Assembly: GCA_039683095.1 (NCBI GenBank)
Contig: JBDKSB010000001.1
Coordinates: 124,001 to 188,000 of the forward strand
Direction of reading: 5' to 3'
DNA: 64,000 bases
From: Acidobacteriota bacterium
Lineage (GTDB): Bacteria > Acidobacteriota > Aminicenantia > Aminicenantales > Saccharicenantaceae
Position 1 is the first letter of the stretch; every line of letters begins with the position of its first letter. The translations under genes were made by a program, and so were the position numbers. Under the pieces are notes generated by a model. That model did no database searches, was not told where the DNA came from, and saw only the letters and a list, made by a program, of their open reading frames with translations. Below, one piece after another: positions 8,421-15,055 of the stretch.

Positions 8421-8645
8421 TTAGGCCTGTTTCACATTGCACTGTTCACAGCTCACACAGATTCTGCATTCATTCTGCTGAACCGACACGCACTGCTGGC
8501 AAACAAAGCAGGAGGAGCAACGCTCGCGCGTCTCATCGTTGGCCCATTCGGGTTTGATTTTCCCGCCGTTGGCACGGATATCGTCAGCGGTTATGCGCGG
8601 CGATATATCCGCTTGGCACGAGTAGCAGTTCTTGCAGTCGTCCAT
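8421..8645 (-). CDS. Small cysteine-rich companion protein
   Basis: 74 residues with 11 cysteines in two blocks: CKNCYSC at the N-terminus and CSSCFVCQQC...CRICVSCEQC at the C-terminus, separated by a charged stretch (DDIRANGGKIKPEWANDETRE). It resembles a shortened version of the next gene. It starts one base after the preceding stop and ends one base before the next ATG, so the three genes are coupled. Metal binding is inferred from the C-x2-C pairs only. Confidence 0.75.
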   Translation of the reverse strand: MDDCKNCYSCQADISPRITADDIRANGGKIKPEWANDETRERCSSCFVCQQCVSVQQNECRICVSCEQCNVKQA

Positions 8646-8646
8646 G

Positions 8647-9252
8647 TTACCACCTCACAGCCGGGTGACTATGTCGGCGCTCGACCTGCTCCTTGGCGCG
8701 CTTCTTCAACGCGGCCTCGACCTCCTGCATCTCACTCGCGGTGCGTTCAGTGCGGAGGAGCTTGACCTCGGTTTTGGTAACAAGGTAGTCGTGGTCCTCG
8801 GCGGGAGCCTGCTCAGTTACTTCTCGCCACTCGATCCTGCGAAGACGGATGTAGGGGGAATCGAGGAAGAGGGGCACAAGGCGCGGGACGCCTTTATAAA
8901 CGGAGACCGCCTCGCCGTGTGGGCCGTGCGGGTAGAAGACTTGGATGGGCTCGGGCGAGTTGTTAGCGCACTCCAGCAGGAAGAGACCCCGCCAGTGGTC
9001 CGGTGCGCGCCAGGCTTTGTTCCACTCAACTTCTACCCGGTCCTTGGGGAGGAACGTGATTCTTGAAAACGGAGCATAATAGACGCTCCGGTCATACATT
9101 TCGACCAGGAATGTCTGGCCTGGAAGGACTTCAAGGAGGACCCTCCCGCCAAACTCCAGCACCTGGACCGGCTCGGCGCGCTTATTGACAAACTCGCAGG
9201 AGAGGTCCTCGGCGGGACTTACTTCGTTAGGGATTGCTAGTGTCTCGTTCAC
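8647..9252 (-). CDS. Uncharacterised beta-rich element protein, paralogue A
   Basis: 201 residues starting at a GTG that overlaps the protease stop (GTGA). The segment FVNKRAEPVQVLEFGG...VLPGQTF...YYAPFSRITF aligns by eye with the protein at 10383-11009 (FWNKTPVKQSVFDDTG...VAPGDII...LYAPYAEVIF). A second related half follows in both. The pattern of alternating hydrophobics suggests beta-sandwich domains. The C-terminus is a basic/acidic helix (TERTASEMQEVEAALKKRAKEQVERR). Position beside the prohead protease suggests a structural protein. Confidence 0.65.
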   Translation of the reverse strand: MNETLAIPNEVSPAEDLSCEFVNKRAEPVQVLEFGGRVLLEVLPGQTFLVEMYDRSVYYAPFSRITFLPKDRVEVEWNKAWRAPDHWRGLFLLECANNSPEPIQVFYPHGPHGEAVSVYKGVPRLVPLFLDSPYIRLRRIEWREVTEQAPAEDHDYLVTKTEVKLLRTERTASEMQEVEAALKKRAKEQVERRHSHPAVRW

Positions 9253-9467
9253 TTGGCGGCCTCCTTCTCCAGGAAGTCCAAGTACTCCTCAAAAGTCAGC
9301 TTGCACCCCGCCGCGAGTGCCTTGCCATACTCATCGCGGGCCTTCGTCAGCAGTTCCATGCTCTCATGGTCCTCGTTCATCTCTCGGATGTCTTCTCGGG
9401 AGAGTTTTGTGCCCGCGAAAAGCGCCTCCGCGTATTTTCGATCGAGTTCTTCTTCAGTAAGTTTCAT
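9249..9467 (-). CDS. Possible nested scaffold translated from inside the protease gene
   Basis: An in-frame ATG at 9465-9467 is preceded by AAAGGAAAC with about 5 bases spacing. The resulting 72-residue product, MKLTEEELDRKYAEALF..., is acidic and helical, and its first residues resemble the protease N-terminus MKLTEFLDTE. Phages such as lambda make scaffold from an internal start inside the protease gene (C/Nu3); the same arrangement is inferred here. Confidence 0.4.
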   Translation of the reverse strand: MKLTEEELDRKYAEALFAGTKLSREDIREMNEDHESMELLTKARDEYGKALAAGCKLTFEEYLDFLEKEAAK

Positions 9468-9986
9468 CGCAGTTTCCTTTCTGTCTTCTATAGGGGCGGA
9501 CTCGCAGACCATCTCCATTCCCGCATACATGCCCGACGCGGGGGACAGCACGAAGTCCAGGCCCTCCATCGAGTACCCCTGGTTGACAATCTCCTGGCCC
9601 TCGGCAACACGAACCTCGCCGCGGCCACGGGCCGATACCCCGATTCGACCGCCATTCTTGAGGATGACCTGGAGGTCATGGCCCTTCTCGGTCGGGAGGA
9701 TTTTCAAGGTCGCTACGGCGGTCTTGCCCTTCATCTTCACATCCTCGATGATGTGGGAGACATCAGGCACCTCGAGCCGATCCTTGTGTGAGGTGGAACC
9801 GTAGCCGGTCGCTTTCGAGAGACGTTTCTTGAGACCTTCGACCGCCGCTGAGAGGACCGATAGCGGATAGAGCCGATGATTCGCGGTCTGCTTGTCTGCC
9901 TCTAAAAACGGGACCTCCATGCGGAGCGCACCGTCCGAGGACTCATTCAGTTGTGATTCGGTATCAAGAAATTCAGTGAGTTTCAT
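9249..9986 (-). CDS. Prohead core protease, gp21/S80-like
   Basis: This looks like the head maturation protease that cleaves scaffold and capsid proteins. Features are NHRLYP near residue 36, a candidate catalytic His67 in TSHKDRLEVPDVSHII, and a candidate Ser118 in NGGRIGVSARGRG, the same order and wording as T4 gp21-type proteases. After about residue 170 the sequence becomes acidic and helical, like a scaffold. An internal ATG at 9467 has its own ribosome site (see next entry). The stop overlaps the next gene. No major capsid gene, its expected substrate and neighbour, was recognised. Confidence 0.75.
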   Translation of the reverse strand: MKLTEFLDTESQLNESSDGALRMEVPFLEADKQTANHRLYPLSVLSAAVEGLKKRLSKATGYGSTSHKDRLEVPDVSHIIEDVKMKGKTAVATLKILPTEKGHDLQVILKNGGRIGVSARGRGEVRVAEGQEIVNQGYSMEGLDFVLSPASGMYAGMEMVCESAPIEDRKETAMKLTEEELDRKYAEALFAGTKLSREDIREMNEDHESMELLTKARDEYGKALAAGCKLTFEEYLDFLEKEAAK

Positions 9987-10199
9987 GTTAGCCTCTCAAT
10001 TCGCCGGAGCCCGGGGGGAGTCCGGGCGTCACTCCGCTCCCCCCAGGGCGGCAGGACGCGCCGCATGACAACGCGCCCTTTACCAGGAAGGGCAGGGGGC
10101 CCGGAGCAGGAAATGGCAAACCCGTTCCAGGCCCCCCGCGTGAAGGAAATGAAGGAAGGAGCGCCGGGAAGCCCAATACCCAACACCCCTTCATATTCG

Positions 10200-10370
10200 T
10201 TACTCTTCGGTGGTCTCGGTGACGTCGGTGACGCGCAGGTCCGCGCCGCCCTCGATCGCGTTGAACTGGCCCACGACCTTCTCGAACAGGGCCTTGAGAT
10301 TCGCCTTCTCCTGGCTCGTGGGGAGGTTGCCGCCTTCGACGAGCGTGATTTCATAGGTTAAAGTAGCCAT
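10200..10370 (-). CDS. Small conserved-looking acidic protein (56 residues)
   Basis: The reading frame runs from ATG 10368-10370 to TAA 10200-10202: MATLTYEITLVEGGNLPTSQ... ending VTDVTETTEE. GGAG lies 8 bases before the ATG. It sits 12 bases after the preceding gene. A beta strand followed by an amphipathic helix is likely. The 213 bases downstream (9987-10199) contain no convincing gene; a GCCCGG/CCGGGC hairpin near 10010-10035 might attenuate transcription. Confidence 0.6.
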   Translation of the reverse strand: MATLTYEITLVEGGNLPTSQEKANLKALFEKVVGQFNAIEGGADLRVTDVTETTEE

Positions 10371-10382
10371 ATCGTTACTCCG

Positions 10383-11009
10383 TTACTTCCTTACGCCGAG
10401 GCCGAGGTCTCTGACCAGGCTCGGGTCAACAGGCTGGGCCGGACCGATTGCGCCGATCCGCTCAGGCTCCTTCTCGTCCTTCTTAGGCTCTACGGCGGGC
10501 TGTGCCTCCGCCCTCTCTTTTTGTATTCGCTCCAGGTCCTCGGTGGGCCGAGGGGTTTTGGAAATCCCAGGACGGGAAACTCTGGCGTAATAACCGGGAA
10601 TCCTATCAGGCTTGACTCTCTCACTCTCCAGCTTGATCTCGATGCGAGAGAACTCGGCCAACGGGTCCTGACTCGAGAGAAACCTGATGACGGAGATGTT
10701 TCTCGGCAAGCAGATCACCTGACCAGCAACGGGGATGAACTCCTTCTCGCGGCCGTCGAGATTGATAAGCTCAACCCGCCAAGGCTCCTTCGAATACGCC
10801 TCCACCCACCCTGGGCGTTGAGAGAGGTGCACTGAGCCGTCCCGGTTGAAAATCACCTCGGCGTATGGGGCGTAGAGGTTCTTGTCGGACCGCGCAACGA
10901 GGGAGATGATATCGCCCGGTGCGACCACCGCGACGAGCTTTCCCGTATCATCAAACACTGATTGTTTCACAGGTGTCTTGTTCCAGAATTTAGTCTCGAA
11001 TCCTTCCAT
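10383..11009 (-). CDS. Uncharacterised beta-rich element protein, paralogue B
   Basis: 208 residues. The N-terminal half matches the protein at 8647-9252 in order and key residues (NKxPV, a Phe-Asp turn, VxPGD, YAPxxxVxF), so the two arose by duplication. The C-terminal third is proline-, glutamate- and lysine-rich (TPRPTEDLERIQKERAEAQPAVEPKKDEKEPER) and probably disordered. A strong ribosome site (AAGGAG, 7 bases) fixes the start. A structural or assembly role is inferred from the neighbours. Confidence 0.65.
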   Translation of the reverse strand: MEGFETKFWNKTPVKQSVFDDTGKLVAVVAPGDIISLVARSDKNLYAPYAEVIFNRDGSVHLSQRPGWVEAYSKEPWRVELINLDGREKEFIPVAGQVICLPRNISVIRFLSSQDPLAEFSRIEIKLESERVKPDRIPGYYARVSRPGISKTPRPTEDLERIQKERAEAQPAVEPKKDEKEPERIGAIGPAQPVDPSLVRDLGLGVRK

Positions 11010-11047
11010 CTATTTTCTCCTTATGACCCGATATAGTCTCGGACCAC

Positions 11048-12025
11048 CTAAAAGATGTCCTTGTTTTCAGGATCGGCTTTTTTCTCGGCCTCGAGGTCCA
11101 TCACGTCAGTCCGGCGACGGTCGACCTCTTCTGGAGTGAGTTGGGGTTCCCCAGCACGTTTCCTGAGAAGATTCTCGAATCGTTTCTCAAGCGCCTCTCT
11201 CTGGGTGTCGGGATCGACCTGTTCGATCAGACGTCGAATCTCCAGCTCACCCTCGGCGGTCTCTTTCATCCCCGGCCAGGCCTTTTCGAGCTTCGAATGG
11301 TAATCTGTCTGACCCTCAACCCCGACGAGCGCCGCAAGCTCCGCATGACTGAACTCATCGTTCAGCGCCAGGAACGCACGGAAATGCGCCAGTGCAAGAT
11401 CTCGCTCCGTGGGGGCCTTGGGCGGCTGGACGATCGTGAGCACACGGAGCAAGGCCTCAAACACGGCCTCCGGGCTGTAGTTCCCTCTGACCATTGCCTC
11501 GATTGTTCGCCAGATCTTCCACCAACGTCCCGTGTCCTCACGTTTGGCCCACTCCACGGCGGCGGACTCGTGGTCGTGGAGGAACTTCTCGAATCTCTCC
11601 CGCGCCGTGTGGAGACCCGATTGTTTCTCCAGGCAAATCCCTATCTCCAACTTGATGACCTTCGTTCGTGAGACCTTCTCCTCGCCCTCTTCATCCACCC
11701 TCGCGCGTTCCTCTTTGAACTCGTTCATCCAGGGCTCGGCACGGAGTGTCTCGATCCGGCCGTTGAGCCAGAGGTGAAACACAGCAACGACTCTTCCCGC
11801 AAGCTCCTCGTCCGTCGCGGCATCGATGTAGGCCTGGTGACGCGGGCTCCAGGTCTTCTGCAGATAAAACAGGAACCCTTGGACTGCGTCCTCGGCTTCG
11901 GTCATCAGGTCCACGGCAAGTTCTGCCCCCGCGAATCTCTCCTTGGCGATGGTGAAGAGGTAGCGCCAGGTGCGGTCACTCGTGGGTCTGCCCCTTAACA
12001 AGTCCTTCACTTCCTTCGAAAACAT
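11048..12025 (-). CDS. Uncharacterised helical protein with sigma-factor-like segments
   Basis: 325 residues, mostly alpha-helical and charged. Residues near 40-100 (TEAEDAVQGFLFYLQKTW...AGRVVAVFHLWLNGRIETLR) recall sigma-70 region 2, and residues near 215-260 (DEFSHAELAALVGVEGQTDYHSKLEKAW) recall the region 4 helix-turn-helix. This is an eye comparison and weak. If true, the protein could steer transcription of the late operon it heads. GGAGAAGGAA precedes the ATG. A portal or capsid identity was considered and not supported. Confidence 0.55.
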   Translation of the reverse strand: MFSKEVKDLLRGRPTSDRTWRYLFTIAKERFAGAELAVDLMTEAEDAVQGFLFYLQKTWSPRHQAYIDAATDEELAGRVVAVFHLWLNGRIETLRAEPWMNEFKEERARVDEEGEEKVSRTKVIKLEIGICLEKQSGLHTARERFEKFLHDHESAAVEWAKREDTGRWWKIWRTIEAMVRGNYSPEAVFEALLRVLTIVQPPKAPTERDLALAHFRAFLALNDEFSHAELAALVGVEGQTDYHSKLEKAWPGMKETAEGELEIRRLIEQVDPDTQREALEKRFENLLRKRAGEPQLTPEEVDRRRTDVMDLEAEKKADPENKDIF

Positions 12026-12087
12026 TTCCTTCTCCCTCTCTCAAACATGGAGGTAGGCCCAGGCATTCCCTAGGCCTCCTCGAAACG

Positions 12088-12231
12088 TCACTCGGTCTTG
12101 CTCAAGGCCTTCTGAAGCTCGAGCTTCTTCTGCTCGATCTGCTCGTCCAGCTTCTTGGCCTGGGCCTTGAGGGCCTCGTACCGCTTGAGCAGGGCCGTGA
12201 GTTCAGCGAGCACCTTCTGAAGCTTGTCCAT
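12088..12231 (-). CDS. Short coiled-coil protein (47 residues)
   Basis: The frame from ATG 12229-12231 to TGA 12088-12090 gives MDKLQKVLAELTALLKRYEA... ending QKALSKTE. Leu and Ala occur at heptad positions throughout, indicating a single coiled coil. The start overlaps the 3' end of the upstream small gene by 29 bases. It could be a dimerising adaptor or a small terminase/scaffold remnant; nothing shows which. Confidence 0.5.
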   Translation of the reverse strand: MDKLQKVLAELTALLKRYEALKAQAKKLDEQIEQKKLELQKALSKTE

Positions 12232-12412
12232 TTGGGTCTCCTTTCACCGGCGCTGGGGCCGGGGAATCCTTTTCGTAGAAACTGCACTTTTCGAGGCCCA
12301 TGATCCGACTGTGCGGGCACCCGGCTGGGTATCGTTCGCAAACGGGTAGTCCCAGTCGAGACGAAAGGCCCATGTAGTGCCGACACGCGCGTGACGCGCA
12401 TTTGTTGATCAT
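12203..12412 (-). CDS. Small cysteine-containing protein
   Basis: 69 residues beginning MINKCASRACRHYMGL, then PVCERYPAGCPHSRIMGLEKCSFYEKD. The cysteines and histidines could bind one zinc; the PVCERYPAGCP wording resembles small phage proteins with PVCxAFPxGIP. AAGGG lies 8 bases upstream of the ATG at 12410-12412. The gene begins 6 bases after the tyrosine recombinase stop. Confidence 0.55.
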   Translation of the reverse strand: MINKCASRACRHYMGLSSRLGLPVCERYPAGCPHSRIMGLEKCSFYEKDSPAPAPVKGDPNGQASEGAR

Positions 12413-12417
12413 TTTCG

Positions 12418-13038
12418 TTACCCTTTCTTGAACCTCTCCAACGCGCGCTCCGCCTGCCGTTGGTCCAGCTCGAGGTCCACAGCGTGGTCCACGTACCGTT
12501 TGCTGGAGTCGATCTCTCGGTGCCGGAGCCATGACGCCACCTGGGCCAACCCTTCCTTGTTCCGCACGAGTTCCTGCGCCGTCGTGTGGCGGAGATCGTG
12601 GACGCTATGACCTTTCAGCCCGGCCTTCTTGGCGATCGCGTAGAATGCGAACTGAATACCCTCGGGGATCATGTGGCCTGTTTCGTGGAAGTCTCGATGC
12701 GGGAAGAGATAGGGGTTCTTGTCCGCGCCTTGTAGTTTCTTCCTATCGGCAAGCCAGTGTTTCAGCATCTTCTGGTACGGCTCTGGGAATGGGTAGGGCC
12801 GCTTAAGACCGTTCTTGAGGCCTTGGATGGTCACGAAGTTAGGGGGATCGGAGAACGCATCGAGACGGAGCGCGGCACACTCGGCCACCCTCAGGGCCAG
12901 ATAGCTGATCAGGTTGAACATCAACGCGTACTTCCGGCTCTCCGCTTCTGCGGTCTTGAGGAACTTGGCCAGCTCGTCCTGGGTGAGATACCGGGTAGGG
13001 GGAAGGGGAGTTGCTCGCCAATCGCCGGACTTGGGCAT
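12418..13038 (-). CDS. Compact tyrosine recombinase
   Basis: A 206-residue catalytic domain with the full active set: Arg50 (LALRVAE), His147 and Arg150 (HDLRH), His173 (WLRHREI) and nucleophile Tyr182 (KRYVDH). The N-terminal arm-binding and SAM-like core domains of normal integrases are missing. The start is taken at MPKSGDW because AAGGAG lies 8 bases before it; an upstream ATG at 13056 has none. It is the first gene behind the strong minus-strand promoter at 13.1 kb. It may resolve multimers, assist integration at the tRNA, or invert DNA; the presence of a serine recombinase as well makes its role open. Confidence 0.82.
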   Translation of the reverse strand: MPKSGDWRATPLPPTRYLTQDELAKFLKTAEAESRKYALMFNLISYLALRVAECAALRLDAFSDPPNFVTIQGLKNGLKRPYPFPEPYQKMLKHWLADRKKLQGADKNPYLFPHRDFHETGHMIPEGIQFAFYAIAKKAGLKGHSVHDLRHTTAQELVRNKEGLAQVASWLRHREIDSSKRYVDHAVDLELDQRQAERALERFKKG

Positions 13039-13098
13039 CCCGTTTCTCCTTAGCAATCCCGACCTAAGTGTTGTATTATCAGCACCTTGGCACTATGT

Positions 13099-13127
13099 AA
13101 TATAAAAGGGAAAACATAATCTGTCAA
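13099..13127 (-). promoter_or_regulatory. Strong sigma-70-type promoter for the minus-strand operon
   Basis: On the minus strand TTGACA (13127-13122) is followed after 17 bp by TATATT (13104-13099). Transcription would start near 13092, about 55 bases before the tyrosine recombinase ATG. The palindrome at 13145-13166 lies just upstream of the -35 box. Confidence 0.65.
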
Positions 13128-13144
13128 CCCCTGGTGGTGGTTCA

Positions 13145-13166
13145 AACATACTGGAATCAGTATGTT
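13145..13166. promoter_or_regulatory. Operator-like perfect palindrome
   Basis: Arms aacatactg and cagtatgtt are exact inverted repeats around a 4-base spacer (gaat). The site lies between two divergent promoters in an A+T-rich stretch, as expected for a switch regulator. No classical CI-like repressor gene was recognised nearby; the plus-strand gene at 13309 is one candidate regulator. Confidence 0.6.
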
Positions 13167-13260
13167 ACGGCTTTCGTCTTAGCCAGTTACACGATTTTAA
13201 AATAACTCAAAATAATTTCTTGGAGAGGTCGAAAAAGCCGGGATTCTACATAATCGCGCC

Positions 13261-13290
13261 TTGACTCTCGGTTCCCGCTGGACCTATTAT
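13261..13290 (+). promoter_or_regulatory. Divergent plus-strand promoter
   Basis: TTGACT at 13261-13266 and TATTAT at 13285-13290 are 18 bp apart. Transcription would start near 13297, leaving about 12 bases before the ATG at 13309, just enough for the GAGAGGTG ribosome site. Confidence 0.55.
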
Positions 13291-13308
13291 CGGCGGGAGA
13301 GGTGACGG

Positions 13309-13524
13309 ATGTTAGCTACGCCCGAGCAGGCACAATGGTTCGTGGAACTGGATACCTTGCTCAAAGAGATCGCTGGACTGGAGATCACCAAGAACTTGCT
13401 CAAGCATGGGGGAGGCATCTTGATCCACCAGCGGGGTGGTGGGGTGGTCGTTCACTACGACGGCGGCCTCTTCGAGATGTGTCAGCGACGGATCGAGAAG
13501 GACAAAAAGACCAGCGGGAAGTGA
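13309..13524 (+). CDS. Small hypothetical protein, the only rightward gene of the element
   Basis: 71 residues: a helical N-terminal half (PEQAQWFVELDTLLKEIAGLEITKNLLK), a glycine-rich beta part (GGGILIHQRGGGVVVHYDGG) and a basic C-terminal helix. Its own promoter and ribosome site (GAGAGGTG, 4-5 bases) are good. Being divergent from the main operon with an operator between suggests a regulatory role, but no DNA-binding motif is recognised. Confidence 0.6.
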   Translation: MLATPEQAQWFVELDTLLKEIAGLEITKNLLKHGGGILIHQRGGGVVVHYDGGLFEMCQRRIEKDKKTSGK

Positions 13525-14012
13525 GCGCGCGCGTCGAGGCGTCCGGGTCTCCCAGCGTCCTCACGACACACACCAAACCTCCCCAACCCGCTCCAACTTC
13601 TTTCGTCTCCCATGTCTCCCGCCGCCAACTACCCCTACTTTCTCGGCCCCGTGCGGGAACTCCCCCTGTTACCCCCGTCCAAATCCCCACGGACCTGATT
13701 CTTGTGAACTGGTTCCCGAGAACTTCTCGCCGCCCACGCGAACTCTGATCCCATAGGTCATACGGGTACTCGATGGGATATGGGATCACCCTCAACCTCT
13801 ACGGCCTTTTCCCCTTCGGGGAAAAAGGCCGGAGGTGAGGGCGAGAGAACTACCTATAGGTTAACAGGATGACTCGGACTTCGAAGACTCGTCCTTCGTC
13901 CACCCCTTCGGGGGTGTTTGGGTTTATACACTTACGGACACAACGATCGTTCTTTTCTCTTTTCATTTCGACCTCTCTCACTCACCTTGTTGAGAGCAGT
14001 CGCGGGCGAGTG
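13525..14012. other. Non-coding stretch with inverted repeats
   Basis: No convincing gene. The plus strand is C- and T-rich up to about 13720. Arms gatcccata (13747-13755) and tatgggatc (13779-13787) form an exact inverted repeat; a second copy of the right arm (atgggat, 13773-13779) could pair alternatively with the left arm. The UUCG hairpin described separately follows at 13802-13831. Confidence 0.5.
13802..13831. terminator. UUCG-capped hairpin, probable bidirectional terminator
   Basis: cggccttttcccc and ggggaaaaaggccg pair around a TTCG loop with a single bulged A. The A and T runs lie inside the stem, so it could act in both directions between the rightward gene ending at 13524 and the leftward genes beyond 14013. 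Confidence 0.5.
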
Positions 14013-14192
14013 CTACTTCTTGTTCTGTGGATTAGTGTCGACGACCTGTTTCCACTTCTCGCCTTTTTGCGGCGTCGGAGGAGCAGGTTCGTTCCTGACC
14101 AGTGTGGATTTTTGTCCCGACTTCGTTCCCTTATAGATGCCAGAATCCGGGACCTTCTCTCCAGGCTTCACAGAAGGATGATGTTTTCCCAT
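14013..14192 (-). CDS. Small YjzC-like protein (59 residues)
   Basis: The frame from ATG 14190-14192 to TAG 14013-14015 starts MGKHHPSVKPGEKVPDSGIY and ends with WKQVVDTNPQNKK. The order KPG-x-K-x-P-x-SG-x-Y, a short turn, then PP/G/W resembles small YjzC-type proteins of unknown function. GGAG lies 7 bases before the ATG. Such small proteins occur in many genomes and phages; no role is assigned. Confidence 0.6.
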   Translation of the reverse strand: MGKHHPSVKPGEKVPDSGIYKGTKSGQKSTLVRNEPAPPTPQKGEKWKQVVDTNPQNKK

Positions 14193-14240
14193 CGGCTTTC
14201 TCCTTTCACGCTTTCATTAGCATTATAACTCAAAGCAACC

Positions 14241-14630
14241 TTAGGGCACGATTTCCGATTGTTCTTTTATTCGGGTTACTGCCGAGCCGCGTTTCTTGAG
14301 AGTGTAGATCGCGATGCCTAGAAAGGCCAGACCAACAACACCCGTGAAGGGTGATACCGTAAACACTAATTCGCGGGTTGCAGGGTCCTGGGTTGTTCGT
14401 TTGAATAATTCGAGGAGCAAGCTGATGGAGAAGAACAAGGAACCGGAGGCGAGCGAAAAGAAGATCGTGGATAGGGTGTTGAGAAGACTCAGATGATCTA
14501 ATTCTTCTTCGGTGACTCCGAAGCATTTCACAGTGCGCCTTGACTGCCCGACCTTGATAAGCGCCCCACCTTCCGACTCAAACTGGAGCCTAAAGGGAGT
14601 TGCTTCTGCGGTGCCCTTACTTCTTTCCAT
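14241..14630 (-). CDS. Small membrane protein
   Basis: 129 residues with a cytosolic N-terminal part and two membrane helices (about residues 52-75, STIFFSLASGSLFFSISLLLEL, and 90-112, FTVSPFTGVVGLAFLGIAIY), then a basic tail. Its start overlaps the 3' end of the zinc-ribbon gene by 14 bases, so they form a coupled pair. The pair lies among genes typical of accessory defence cargo. Function unknown. Confidence 0.6.
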   Translation of the reverse strand: MERSKGTAEATPFRLQFESEGGALIKVGQSRRTVKCFGVTEEELDHLSLLNTLSTIFFSLASGSLFFSISLLLELFKRTTQDPATRELVFTVSPFTGVVGLAFLGIAIYTLKKRGSAVTRIKEQSEIVP

Positions 14631-14907
14631 TGGCTTCTTCCTTTGGCTTCACAACGCCCATCATCACGGCGTTGAAGTAGAGCGTAAGGCCGCACTTCTT
14701 ACATATCAGCATTACTTGCGGGTAGGTTATGCCCCCCACAAATGCAGTATTTTGCCCAGACCGAAGTGTCGTCACAACATGGTCAGCGATGATCCATGTG
14801 CCTTCTCTGCAAACAGGGCAGATGACAGGCTCCTTCCACTTGTCTTCGAACCACTTCTTTATCGTTCCTTTTTCCTCATCTGTGATCTTTCCTTCTACGT
14901 CTGGCAT
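14617..14907 (-). CDS. Zinc-ribbon protein
   Basis: 96 residues with a four-cysteine ribbon: CPVC near residue 31 and CKKCG near residue 71. A conserved-looking core (GTWIIADHVV, then YPQVMLICKKCGLTLYFNA) lies between. GGAGG is 5 bases before the ATG at 14905-14907; a GTG one codon upstream is less likely. Coupled to the downstream membrane protein gene. DNA, RNA or protein binding are all possible. Confidence 0.6.
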   Translation of the reverse strand: MPDVEGKITDEEKGTIKKWFEDKWKEPVICPVCREGTWIIADHVVTTLRSGQNTAFVGGITYPQVMLICKKCGLTLYFNAVMMGVVKPKEEANGKK

Positions 14908-15055
14908 CACTACCTCCCTCGTGAGAATCTTTCGCGTCTCCCGGCGTCTCTCTCTATGAGGCGCGATCCTTCGCCCTAACCGGCGTCCCTTCGATCATCG
15001 GGGCCATGCCTTCTCGGGCCTCTGGCCCCCCGGCGCCTCAACTTCTTTCGCGGTC

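Noticed and set aside
9983-10354. A 123-residue frame between the protease and the 56-residue gene
   Set aside because: It is Arg/Ser-rich, lies in another frame than the well-started 56-residue gene and has no ribosome site.
13302-13756. Two longer overlapping frames over the rightward small gene
   Set aside because: Only the 71-residue frame has a well-placed ribosome site and promoter; the others run into C-rich non-coding DNA.
13525-14012. CRISPR array or rRNA in the element's gene-free stretch
   Set aside because: No regularly spaced repeats or rRNA-like sequence were seen; only the inverted repeats reported above.
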